Source: Phallusia mammillata (lineage: Eukaryota; Chordata; Ascidiacea; Phlebobranchia; Ascidiidae). Taken from it: a stretch of 64,000 nucleotides of DNA. Shown piece by piece: positions 13,860 through 24,100 of the stretch. The position numbers and the translations under genes are program-made. The notes below the pieces were generated by a model, which was given only the letters and a program-made list of their open reading frames with translations, was not told the DNA's origin and did not search any database. Positions within the stretch are counted from its first letter, which is position 1. Each line of letters starts with the position of its first letter. Location of the stretch: NCBI GenBank assembly GCA_003260075.1, contig QLIY01000189.1, positions 1 to 64,000 of the forward strand, read 5' to 3'.

Positions 13860-16800
13860 AGGTCATAGTTTATGTGCAGTGTCACTATGTGGTCATCCTT
13901 ACTAAGTCATCCTTCCAGTTGTTTATTGTTTTACATTATATAACAGCAGTAGTTAGCATATACCAAAAAAGCTAATAACAATCAGTGCATATAGCAGTGC
14001 AATGCACAAATCTAATCGTCTGCTAAAATAGAAGGAAATACTAGAAAACATTTTGTTTATTTGCATTAATATTTTTCCTGAAATTGTTCATGCAATGATT
14101 TTTACACTTTTTGCAAACAGCAAAGAATGACACAGTACTTCCAACAAATTGAGAAAATCATCAATGAAAAGAAAACCTCATCTCGTGTGAGGTTCATGCT
14201 ACAGGACGTCATGGATCTAAGAATGGTATGTTTTTTGTATTCATTATTATTAACTTTTTAATGGCATTTTCAAAACTTTGTTAGAATGGTTGGGTTCCAC
14301 GTCCCATCCAATCACAAGGTCCAAAGACTATTGATCAAATTCATGCTGATGCAAAGGAAGAAAAGCAACAAAAGGCCTTACAAGTTGCAGCAGCTGCCCA
14401 GAATGCTCCGAAATCTCAGGTTTGTTTATGTTGTTTCGAACTTGTCCAATGTTTTTGGTTAAACATTGCATATGTAGGTCAGTTTGTTTCACTTGCATTG
14501 CAAAGGTTTGCATTCTTTACTACAACATGCTTGATAAAGTAATAAAATAATGTTTGGAACCTTCTAAAGGTTTTTAATGCCTACCTATTTGGTTCGCTTA
14601 TAGACTTTGTAATCTCATTCAATATGTATATATTTTAAAACAACTGTTTGATTTAGTCTCGTGGGGGAAGAATGGGAAGTAGAGGTGGAGGGGGAGCAGG
14701 AGGACATGCTGGTGGGGATGAAGGTTGGACAAAAGTTCAACAAAAACCAACTCGTTATGATCCGAACAAAATGAAACTTTCCAAGGTTTGATTACATTAA
14801 TCAGTGGTTGTTTTCTGGAAATGCTGGTTTTTAATCCTGCCCAAACTATAACTATAGCTTCCCAAACTTTGCAGACCCAGTTTGATGAGTCAACTGTTAC
14901 TCTCGGCCCTACTCGAGGTAAACTTGGGTGGAAATCAGGCAGTGGTTCATCAACAAAAACTGGTTCTGGTGGTTACAGCAGTAGAGACAGTTCAGATTCT
15001 GGCAGCACCCCACGATCTTCAACTCCCACCACAATGAACCGTTTTTCTGCATTAGGTGGTGGATCTTCACAACAGCAAGAACACACATCACCGTACAACC
15101 AACGAAGAGTGCCTAGCCGGTAGCTACAGATTTTAAATTTTTGTTACTGTTGGTAATACTATAGTTACATCAAAATTTGTAAAAAGTGACAGAAATGTAG
15201 ATTAATATGTAAGTTATACTACAACACCTTGGCTCATCTTTTGCAAATCTATCTGTACTGGGTTTTCAAAATCATTATGTTGTGTCAAATCTAGTCTATT
15301 AAGGTCTCAGTAAAGAATGTGCTTAATTTTATAGACATTCAAGTCGAGAAGGAACAAAAAGTGGATCCCGTGGCTCAATGCCTGCTCCTGCCAGGGATGA
15401 AAAACAAGCGTTGATTGACACAACAAGAAGATTTACTTCACAGGATCCAAAATTAAACCTACCTGGTAAAAAATTTGATTAAATTTGTTCATTTTAAACT
15501 TTATCTTTGTAATTTCCATTTTTTTTCATGTAAGTAACGTTGTGCACATGAGTTTTATAAGCTAATATAATTGTTGTACTCTAGCTCCGGTACCTACAGT
15601 AATGATCACTGAAGAAGTCATGAAAACCAAGTGCAAAAGTATAATTGAGGAGTATCTTAGTATTGTTGATACCAAAGTAAGTACGATGTTGTTATATCTC
15701 CAATTTTTTTACAGTGCCATTGAAGTCATCAGCAATTGGCTAAGATAAGCCATTACTGTATTGTTTTGTGCCAAGCTTAAACTTTTAAATGCTTGGTGTA
15801 TGGTATAGTTTTTGAAGTCAGTCTCTTCTTTAAATACAGTTTTACAGCATAATGACAAACACGAGTTTGAATATTGGTTGTTTCAGATCACAATAAACTG
15901 TTTTTTGCGGTTATTGAGTTTCACTGACGAATTTTTTCTTAAAAAAACTTTCTCTAAAAAATAGGAACAAACTTTAATCGTGTAACATTATAAATGAAAA
16001 AAAAGGTATTAATCCAAGCAGAACACATGTAATGCCTACCTAACCTTACAAATCAATGCATTTTTTCTAGGAAGCACAGGAGTGCTTGCTGGAGCTAAGG
16101 ACCACAGCTACAATGTTCAATATTTTTGTTCGAGTTGCAATGCAGTTGTCGCTTGAAAAGTCCAGCATTGCTAGAAAAAACGTTGCCAAGTTGATGGTCC
16201 ATCTTTTGTCCAATAATATTGTTTCTGTTGATGAGTACATTAAAGGGTATGCTTTTTATTTTATATAAAGCCTTTTTCAAATTAGGCTTTATGATATTCA
16301 TCTTTTTTCAGTGTGCTTCCAGTCATCACAGAAGCTGTAGATTTGGAACTTGATTTGCCGAAAATCTGGGAATGCCTTGCAGATCAAATAGCTCCTGTTT
16401 TAGGTGCCCAAGCAGGTGGCGCTTCACTCTTAAATCTTTGTCAGTTAATACAACCTCTAAGAGAGGAAGAAAAGACTGACATTTTTGTTGCTGAAGTCCT
16501 AAAACAACTTATACAGCAGACTGTAAGTACAACTAAAGTCGTGCTGGAACTGTAATGAGTATTTTTGTTTTTTATTTTAATGTTTGATTTATGGTTAACA
16601 TATGCTTTTGACGTTTGTTTTATGACCATATTTTTTAGAATGTGTCGCACGTCCTGGAAATGTGGAACAGTTGTCAGTTAAACTGGATGATGATCACATC
16701 ATTAAGCAGTAGTTCGCTTGGCGAATTTCTTGAAAGAAAGGTATGTTTGTTTACTGCCTAATTGTAGCATTATCTTGGTATTTACGATTTTTCTTTTTCC

Positions 16801-17529
16801 AGAGTTTACAGATGTTTTCCCCACATGATCAATTGGAATCAGACCCTACTTCCAAAATGCAGCTATATGAATCAAATATTACAAAACTTCTGGATAAAAA
16901 TAAAACTCCTGATGAAAATTTTGACGCAATTGAATTATTGTACACTGCCGAAGAACGGGTGCAGACAACCTTTATTCGTGCATTAACTGTGTCAGTTTGT
17001 CAAAAAGCCATTAAACAGGGTAAATATTTTGGCACTGCCCATTATACGTGAAAAAACAACAACTAAAATTTCGATAATTTAGGAGATACCCTCATGGAAA
17101 TGGACAAAATGGTTATCAAAAGACATATACTTCTTTTGAAGAAGTACATTGATACAGAGGACAAAGAGTTGGAAGCCGTTTTTGCCCTGCAAAGGCTTTG
17201 GGTTTTGTTAGATCAGCCTCCAAGTATGCATGTTTTTGTTACATCGCTTACATCTATAGCAAGTCCCAAACTGTTAGACATTTACTAGTTGCTACTAAAA
17301 TCACCAAATATCGTATTTTGATTAAAACGATCTTCTTTCTGTTGTTGCAGATATTTTGAAATTATTGTTTGACTCCTTGTACGATGAAGAAATCATTTCC
17401 GAACAAACTTTTTTCAAATGGGAGGGCGACGATAATCCTGCCGAATCGGAAGGCAAGGGAGTGGCCCTTCTCTCTGTTAACCCATTCTTTACATGGCTCC
17501 GAAATGCAGATCCCGAAAGTGATGACTAG
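616..17529 (+). CDS. EIF4G: eukaryotic translation initiation factor 4 gamma (eIF4G), about 30 exons
   Basis: Scaffold of the cap-binding eIF4F complex; it bridges eIF4E, eIF4A, eIF3, PABP and Mnk kinase in the cytoplasm. The start ATG at 616 is preceded by an in-frame stop at 580. Exons: 616-752, 2541-2578, 2896-2942, 3671-3848, 4799-4940, 6632-6681, 6744-6803, 6917-7057, 7473-7565, 7808-7867, 8227-8835, 8923-9028, 9098-about 9222, 9610-9741, 10232-10423, 10788-10925, 10996-11211, 11853-12083, 14121-14225, 14285-14419, 14657-14785, 14875-15119, 15335-15465, 15585-15676, 16071-16246, 16312-16522, 16639-16740, 16803-17019, 17083-17223, 17351-17529. Of about 1,520 aa (human eIF4G1 about 1,600), the N-terminal third is Pro/Gln-rich. 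[11 protein letters not shown] matches the vertebrate RKTIKIRDPN segment. YDRTFLMQF (about residue 563) is the eIF4E-binding motif. MIF4G spans about 703-933, MA3 about 1155-1270, W2 from about 1340 to the acidic end. The donor after exon 13 is lost in a poly-G tract. Confidence 0.96.
1541..1690. repeat. fragment of a hAT-like interspersed repeat
   Basis: The segment begins TAGTGATGGGACGAGTACC and contains repeated GGTACTCGGTATCGA and GGTATCGA palindromic units, typical of short hAT-type elements. It lies in the first intron of eIF4G and seems cut off at its right by the suspected assembly join at 1724. No matching right terminus is visible. Confidence 0.4.
1724..1823. other. suspected assembly insert: n, 89-bp copy, ten G
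   Basis: A single n at 1724 is followed by about 89 bases that recur almost exactly at about 3199-3287, and then by ten G (1814-1823). The pattern of n, copy and G tract recurs at 62912-63031. It looks like a misplaced contig end rather than genomic sequence. It lies inside an eIF4G intron. Confidence 0.6.
3986..4193 (+). repeat. direct duplication split by a ten-G tract
   Basis: About 96 bases (3986-4081) recur at 4093-4193 with a small difference in a TA run; ten G separate the copies (4082-4091). Near-identity plus the G tract suggests two allelic or overlapping contig ends not merged in assembly. It lies in the eIF4G intron between the exons ending at 3848 and starting at 4799. Confidence 0.65.
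4567..4700 (+). repeat. second direct duplication split by a ten-G tract
   Basis: A segment of about 56 bases before the G tract (4623-4632) recurs directly after it. Read as protein it gives a false repeated peptide, but it lies in the intron preceding the eIF4G exon at 4799 and has no coding support. Confidence 0.6.
5441..6202. repeat. inverted-repeat element in an eIF4G intron
   Basis: About 105 bases at 5441-5546 recur as reverse complement at 6100-6202, starting from TTTTCAGGTATATCAATTAT on the plus strand and ending with its complement. The flank TAGAGATAGACCAATAGGA resembles termini of known hAT-type repeats. A ten-G tract (5547-5556) sits at the inner edge of the left arm and an n (6203) at the outer edge of the right arm, so part of the arrangement may come from assembly. 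The roughly 550-bp centre shows no ORF of note. Confidence 0.55.
9221..9232 (+). other. twelve-G tract at the 3' end of an eIF4G coding exon
   Basis: The exon encoding the eIF4E-binding motif reads well up to ATTATGGACAG and then runs into 12 G. No convincing GT donor in the phase needed by the next exon (9610) lies nearby, so the tract seems to have replaced the natural exon end. Confidence 0.6.
9858..10046. mobile_element. pogo/Tigger-type miniature inverted-repeat element
   Basis: The 189-bp element has inverted ends CGGTAAACCTTGG and CAAGGTTTACTG, flanked by TA on both sides (9856-9857 and 10047-10048). The inner text TCGGTTAGTCCGGACCTTCG resembles Tigger-type termini. It has no transposase ORF, so it would be non-autonomous. 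It sits in the eIF4G intron before the exon at 10232. Confidence 0.7.
10519..10549 (+). repeat. CT microsatellite
   Basis: An uninterrupted run of about 15 CT units in an eIF4G intron. A shorter CA run lies at about 4427-4440. Confidence 0.9.
11324..11688. mobile_element. hAT-like miniature element
   Basis: Ends ACACTAGGGATG and CGTCCCTAATGT are imperfect inverted repeats about 365 bp apart. The interior has repeated CGAGC units (AAGCCGAGCCGAGCC; CTCAACCGAGCA). A clear 8-bp target duplication is not seen. It lies in the intron between MIF4G exons ending at 11211 and starting at 11853. Confidence 0.5.
12840..12962 (+). repeat. tandem duplication of about 49 bp
   Basis: Two near-identical units starting GAGCACTCCCGCTGCATTCA follow each other, differing mainly at one base before AAACAAGTGAA. 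They lie in the 2-kb repeat-filled eIF4G intron 12084-14120. Confidence 0.7.
13045..13227 (+). repeat. near-identical duplication around a single n
   Basis: About 90 bases (13045-13134) recur directly after an n at 13135. The copies differ by a single base or so, as expected for an unmerged overlap of two reads or haplotypes. Confidence 0.65.
13220..13740 (+). repeat. two diverged tandem units of about 320 bp
   Basis: The unit starting GGGGTTTAAGGGGTRAAAATG occurs at about 13220-13445 and again at about 13537-13740 with many substitutions and small gaps. Unlike the near-identical duplications, this divergence indicates true old tandem repetition. ORFs through it are not in frame between units. 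Confidence 0.6.
13793..13858 (+). other. 66-base poly-G tract, probable gap
   Basis: An uninterrupted run of 66 G between two unrelated AT-rich texts in the largest eIF4G intron. Given the other G tracts of about ten at duplicated joins, it is best read as a recoded gap of estimated size. Confidence 0.6.
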
Positions 17530-18372
17530 TAAATTTTTCGTCTCAGTTGTTTGCACTACTCCTTCACATAATGGTGAATCTGTCCTGCCCCGTCAAATGC
17601 CAAAGCATATTTTGTTGTAAAATGTAACGGGGAACGGTGCCTGATGCAGGCAGTAAGTGTAAGGGTGTGTTTTATTTATTATTTATTGCCTTGTATATGA
17701 ATTGTGATTCGTGGATTTCCTCTTGCAGTGAGCCCCGATCTGAGTCGCGTGCAAATAATGTTTATTATAATGCATTAATAGGAGGTGATAATTCACACGA
17801 TTGGTGCTGCAAAGAAAGATTATAAACAGTAATTAAGGTCGGCTTGCGTTTCTTCGAGGGAGTTTGCATGTCACTCATCAGAGATATCTTTCGCCTAATA
17901 AAGTTGTGATGTAATACTGTATGTATCGAGTGGAGCCTTCGCATATGCAGGAAAGTGGGCATTCTACATTAGTTGTTGGTCACATGGCAGAAATTCATTA
18001 TTTGACGCCATTTTTAAACATTGTTTAAGGATGGGCTCTAATTTCGACAGCAAAGAACAACGCGGTCGCTGAATGCTTAAATTCCACAGTAAGCCGTTCA
18101 GCGGTTTTGGGGTGGAACTAAGTTACAACAATCAGCTGTTCTGGTAAAAGAAATTTGTCAAGTTTTTGTCCAATTGGTGTAAACTCTCATTTTTAGTAAA
18201 ATAACTTGTGATTTGGGTTACGATTTTCACGCTATGAAAAGCATCTTCGGTGGATGTTTGTTCAATGAGTTATTTTCCACAAAAAATTTGCCGTTACCTG
18301 CGACATTTAAGAGCCTGCAAAGTTGTCGCGAGTAGGCCTATCGACTATAATAATCTATCACTTAATTTGTTG
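17530..18372 (+). other. eIF4G 3' UTR and following non-coding sequence
   Basis: After the TAG at 17527 no further coding exon of eIF4G is expected, since the W2 domain and acidic tail are complete. The best poly(A) signal is AATAAA at 17897-17902. I see no gene up to the hAT element at 18381. Confidence 0.5.
17897..17902 (+). promoter_or_regulatory. candidate polyadenylation signal of eIF4G
   Basis: AATAAA about 370 bases after the stop codon. No closer canonical hexamer is seen in the 3' UTR. Confidence 0.45.
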
Positions 18373-18380
18373 CTGTAGGC

Positions 18381-18894
18381 CAGGGGTGTCCAACTCGAAA
18401 GCACCGCCGTGCCAATCAAGGTTTTAAAATATACTCGCGTACCAACGTTTGGTACTCGTTCCAAACCATGTCTTAAACGTCATAACGGTAGAAAAAAATA
18501 TGTTGTCAAACGCGAGTAAACTTGTTTATGATACTCCAGAAACCTTTTATAACATACCATGACGCTTGAAGCGCAGAATCCATAACATGGAATATAATGC
18601 GACAGCATAAAGGCCCGGAATTATCCAGAATTCAAAAGTTTCAAGCGCCTAAAAGTAGACGGATCGAGTCCAAAACGACCAATTTAATTAGTGGATTTGT
18701 GTAACCTTGATACTGTTGATCATCTTTACTGATGTTAGAATAAAGAATCAAAAGGCCAAAAAGAATTAATAGAAAAAAATTAATTGCCTGACAGATCCTA
18801 ATATTTCCCATCTGAATGTGCAAAAACTTGCGTGCCATTTTCAAATGCTCTGCGTGCCACTTTTGGCACGCGTGCCACGTGTTGGACACCCCTG
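18381..18894. mobile_element. hAT-type miniature element with 8-bp target duplication
   Basis: The 514-bp element has ends CAGGGGTGTCCAAC and GTTGGACACCCCTG, perfect inverted repeats. CTGTAGGC is present on both sides (18373-18380 and 18895-18902), the 8-bp target duplication expected of hAT transposition. No transposase ORF. It is intergenic, downstream of eIF4G. Confidence 0.85.
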
Positions 18895-19315
18895 CTGTAG
18901 GCCAATCTTTGCGATCGTTTCACAATCTTTACAATATTTTGCCTCATTTTTATTGACAGGTGGCGTGCAGGTAATGTGACGTATAATCAAGTGTCTTAAA
19001 TAATAGTTTGCTCAGTTGGTTACAAGTATGGTTGGGATTTTGGTACTTTATTGAAAAATAACAGTTTCAGTAAGAAAATCTTTTGTCGCTGCATCGAATC
19101 TTCACTAGGGTTGTCAGTATTTGGTCATACACCCGTAGAGCGAATTTTTAGCTAGTGTGAAAATATTTTTCCCATTCTTTTTTAAGTGAATGAAAAGGAT
19201 TTGCTAAACCAAGGGTAAGCAATGTTGCTTTGTGAAAAATTCCTGAAACAATAAAACACACCTCCGAATCACCATAACATAAAACTCGTTTTCATGACCG
19301 TTGGTCCGATCAGAC

Positions 19316-19640
19316 CAGGGGTGCACAACCTACGGCCGTGAACATGTTACCAAATTATATGTACTGACGGCCGTGAAGTTAACAGTACTCTTTTTGCTAA
19401 ATATTTTGATTTTCAAACTGTTTTAAACAGTTTTTGTGGTACTTGAAAGAGTATAGTGACCTAGAGCCATATGTGTCAGACTTTTGTTCGTCTATTGTGT
19501 ACAAACAATGCGAAAAAACAGGCATCATAAGCGTCACAATATAGATCGTGACGTCATAAACAATTAAGACAGACCGTGCATCTAATTTTGTGCTTCAAGT
19601 TGGAAATTAATCTGGGCTTTTTAGTCGCCGTTAGATGGGA
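19316..19640. mobile_element. truncated copy of the family inserted at 32829
   Basis: It starts CAGGGGTGCACAACC and follows the text of the element at 32829-33264 for about 320 bases (shared CGGCCGTGAACATG, CAAACAATGCGAAAAA), then diverges. The right terminus is missing, so this copy is broken. Confidence 0.6.
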
Positions 19641-20042
19641 TGCAGGCGATCGGACGAAAAGCCCGTACAATGTTTTTGCGTTTAAGCATATGAATTCAGA
19701 TTCTATTTATCCTTTCCAGTAAATTACTTGAAAGCTTGCATTGCAAGTTCATCCCCTTACAATTATTTGCTACTTTATTTGTTTCTCGTTAATTTTACCA
19801 GCATTCGGGAATACGTAATGCAAGTAAAGTGAATATAGGCTGTGTTTAAATTAGGATAAACAGGATGTCGTTAGATCTATCATTGTACATAAATGCACAT
19901 CTATCATTGCACATAAACGCTTTCGAAGCATTCTTTTTTATCTGGTTAACCTTAAAAAAATATTCGAAAATTGGATAACGTAAAGACCCTTCGGGAAATC
20001 GGGAATAATTTAACAGTTATCCGGACAATTCAACCCTATAGC

Positions 20043-20408
20043 CAGGGTTGCCATCGACTTCAAACCAAAAATAAGGACAACCGAAAAATTAAATTTGTAT
20101 GCGAAACGAAACAAACGTTTTTGAACAAATCTTTGCATTCATACATATCATTTGCAATATTTTGGCCAGAAACAATCTGTTCCAGCAACTCCTTGTTCGT
20201 AGAAAATACTTAGTCCATCTCATGACAGCTCAGGTCTAGATTTACTTTTACTTAGCAGGGACTTGACTATAGTAATTGTTGAAAATAAGACAAAATAAGG
20301 ACTCAAGTCAAAAATAAGGACATTTCTTAGAAATAAGGACAACGAACTTTTCTAAGACATAGCCCTTCAACAGAAGGACAAATCTTAGAGGACGGTATGG
20401 TAACCCTG
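20043..20408. mobile_element. hAT-type miniature element with 8-bp target duplication
   Basis: The 366-bp element has ends CAGGGTTGCC and GGTAACCCTG, with CCTATAGC duplicated at 20035-20042 and 20409-20416. The interior repeats AAATAAGGAC several times. No transposase ORF. Confidence 0.85.
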
Positions 20409-21125
20409 CCTATAGCCTACTTATAGGTGTAGTGCAAACTACCAATTACCTGTTAAAAACAAACAAAGCTGCAGTCCAGCAGTTGCTATATCATTTCATT
20501 GTCGTATTTTTTATATTCGCCAACGATTTACTGTCAAAATCAATGCTTATTTTGTAAGACCTTACCACGATGTGAAAATTGCAATATTTGCAAGATTGAA
20601 TATATTACTATAGTAGGCTACATAACCAAGTTGTTTCTTATACATTTAAATACAATCTTGTGCGTGTCATACTACTCATTTACGTGGTATAATAGCCATG
20701 ACACCGTTGGAAATTTTAACTACGATCTTGGTTAACACAATGAGCAGAAATAACATTTTCGGAAAAAACGTACAGTTTCTATAGTGTTGAACACTTTTTA
20801 GAAAAAAATGTCTTTTAAAGCCAGCTCTGTCTAAAAACTCAGGGCAAACTTTTTTCATTTTTTTGATAGTCATCAGCTACTACATTTTAAATTTTCGTTG
20901 TTTGAGATTTCCAACTCTAGTGATGTACAGAGAGTATTTTAACAATGAAAACATTTAGTGCGCAGACGATGATGAACCGACTATTATGGCATCATCGTTT
21001 TGCTGTATCGTCACTAAAACGTGTAAAAGTGCCAAAGGCGTTTTACACAATTGGCGACGAAACTGGTTTTCTCATGGCTTGTTTCCCGATAGCAGTTGAA
21101 ATTCATTGGTAAATTGACAGACGTT

Positions 21126-24100
21126 ATGGCTAATTTCAATTTTCGTTATTTTGTTTTTCTTGTGTGTATTTGTGGATATTTATTCGAGGAATCACTTGGT
21201 AGGTACATTTGTTCTTATTGTATTGGCTATTTGTGGTAGTTTCATGGACCGGTTTAGACGCATTTTCAGTTAGGTAACGATACGCATTTGTATGCAATTA
21301 AAATAGTTGTTATCAATTCCAAACAGTATCTTGCGTATCGCTTCTTAAGTATATGTTTTGCTTTTTAGGACTTGTGGACCTTCAAGCACCAAAAAACTTC
21401 CAAGCGGACCCCAACAGAGTGAGAGATGTTTCTTTGCTCTTGACATGGAGTCCAGTACGAAAAGCATCATTTTACAAGGTAAGAAAATTTTAAAGTGGTG
21501 TGGACGATCTTTGTTAAATTAAATAACTCAGGCAATATAAGGCTCCAAGTAAGCTTTAACTAATTCATCTTAAAATTAAACCAACGAATCTTGAGCTGGG
21601 TTTATTTCACCGCGTGAACCAATATTCCAATTCTACCAAATCTTACATCCGTATGAACATTAAATTAAACTTGTTAACCAAGAGCCGAACCGGAACTAAA
21701 CCCAAACCCGCGAACCGGTTTGAGCGGTTTAATTCATTAAATTCCAATCGAACCCGAAGCGTAAAACTATAAGCAACATTTTCCTAAAACCCGAACCGGA
21801 GTTGAACCCTATATTTTGTTTGGCATTAAACATGGACCAGAAAAAATGCAGCCAGTATGTTTTACTTGTGAACGCCACCACAATTTTAAGACAAACGTAA
21901 TAAAGAATCCGCGAGATTAAAGGTATAGGGCGTTCCGAAGTGATGAAATTTTTAAAAACAGAAAACCGTTCGCACCGTGTAGTTTGTCCCAACCGGAAAC
22001 TATATATTTTTTGCATCCTGTACCGAAACCAAACCTGTACCCAGTGTTTTTTTAAGGTGTTTTGGGGGACCGAAACGGTCCCCCAAATTTCTCCAGCGGT
22101 TTCCCAAAATTTGCCAGTAGCCTAATAAATAATTCGTTTAAGCAAATATGGCTATTTTTTGGTATTTAAATGAAACACTTGCGGTCTCTTAAAACTACTT
22201 AGCGGTCACCCAAACCAAACCTTAAAAAAACCCTGCCTGTACTCATACGACATGCGATTCGACTCGCTGCTTTGGTAATTATGGTGATATAACCAGAACA
22301 CTTTCATAACCACGTTGTTTAGAAATGTAACTAGCTCGTACAATTTTGAAAGTCAATTTATATATACGCTGTTCGATCGTTTGCTAAGAAATTTGTAGGC
22401 TACGTGCGATAATTAAGAGTAGGCTATAGTTCCCCCGAACAACCCCACTTCACAAAATGACGATTTTTATAATTTGATCATATGTGTACACCTTATTTTG
22501 TGCTGTTTTTTTTTAATGCAAAATTAAACTTACAGATTCAAATTAAGCCACCAACACCTTCAGCATCAGGAATTGGTCGTAATATCATCAATCCATATAC
22601 ACTTGTTGAAGGATTAAAACCTGACACAGAATATCAGTTTACATTATTTGCAGTGCATGACACAAGCCAAAGCAATCCAACTGTTACAGTGCAGCAAACT
22701 GGTATTTATGATGTTGATGAAGTACTTTGACTAAAAACTGTATCTAATTTTAAATAGCATTTTCTACAACCTACAACACTTTGTTGGTTTTATGACAACA
22801 AAGTTTTAAAAAGCAGTAATTCTTGAACAACTTCTACATCACAAGTATCTATAAAAAAAAATTATTTGTCCAAATACCAGGCCTGGATAATCCAAACAAA
22901 CAATATAAAATTCTAACCTATAAATCTGGAAAATTTGTTAAAAACTTGCAACAGTTAATTGTCATTTAAATGAAAAATAAAATGACAGCATAAACCAATT
23001 TTAGTTGACTGTAAATTACAATTATAGTTGATTTTATTGAAAGGTTGGAAGCCCAGTACCAACCAGTACATTTAAACTATGGCTTTTTAAAACTTCAGTA
23101 TATAAATATATTATGGGATTTATTCCAACATCCCATTTTGAAGTGGAAAAAATGTAACTTAAGAATGTAATTCTTAAAATATTGTAAAAATTCTTTGAAA
23201 AAAATGTTTTAAAAATTGTGATATTTGTTTGCTAGTTATTTTTTAAACTGAATAAATTTGGTAACCCATTATGTCTTAAATTGTTTTTGGTTACTCATTT
23301 TTTAAACATCAGGATGCTGATAATTCTTGTGTATTTTGATATTTAAACACATGTTGCATAACACTAAAGTCTTAATTTTACACTACTATTTTTTTTATTA
23401 ATGCTATATTTATATTTTATTGTATTAATAAAATAATTTATCAAATATAAAAAATAAATAAAATAACAAACTGTAATCAAAACATTTTTTTGCTAATTCA
23501 GCCCTTCCAGCTCCCAAACATGCTTCAGTTGTACAAGATTCTCTTACTCATAATTCAATGACTATTAGATGGGCAGACGTACCTGGAAGGTCTGCGTATA
23601 GAATCACCACTCAGCCATCATTAGGTTAGAAACATAAAATATAACAAGCAAAAAAAACAAGGTAGAGTTTTTTAAAATCAAGATTCTCAGTTTAATAAGA
23701 AAAGAAGTTTATTTAAGTGGAATAATTTAATTCAAATCCAACATTGGTATGTTTGTTATTTTATGTACATATTTAATTTGAAAATGTTTTTAGGTGTTCT
23801 TGGTACAGAAAGTAACATATATGGACAGGAGCGCACTCTAAAAGGATTGTCAGCTAATACACAGTACACTATCACTGTATTTGCTGTAAATTGGGTGGGG
23901 GATGGTGCTGGAATTACAATCATTCAAACTACAAGTATGAGCATTGGAAAATATTTTGATCATTAAAAAGATTTAAATTGTTCATGCATGTTTTCAGAAC
24001 TACCTCCCCCACAGGATCTGAAACTAGTTCGAGCAATGCTAAGCTCCAAAACTATTGGTGTCCAATGGAGTAAGGTACCAGGGGCATATAACTATATGGT

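Larger units (their letters stand above)
18903..21125. other. intergenic region between eIF4G and the FN3/LCCL receptor
   Basis: It holds the truncated element at 19316, the hAT element at 20043 and AT-rich sequence without credible exons. The promoter of the receptor gene should lie near its end, but I recognise no TATA or other site with confidence. Confidence 0.4.

Noticed and set aside
13636..13905. ORF with a long polyglycine run
   Set aside because: The glycines are the 66-base G tract, read as a gap, not coding sequence.
19971..20213. 80-codon ORF between eIF4G and the receptor gene
   Set aside because: Its larger part lies inside the hAT element 20043-20408, which has well-defined ends and target duplication.
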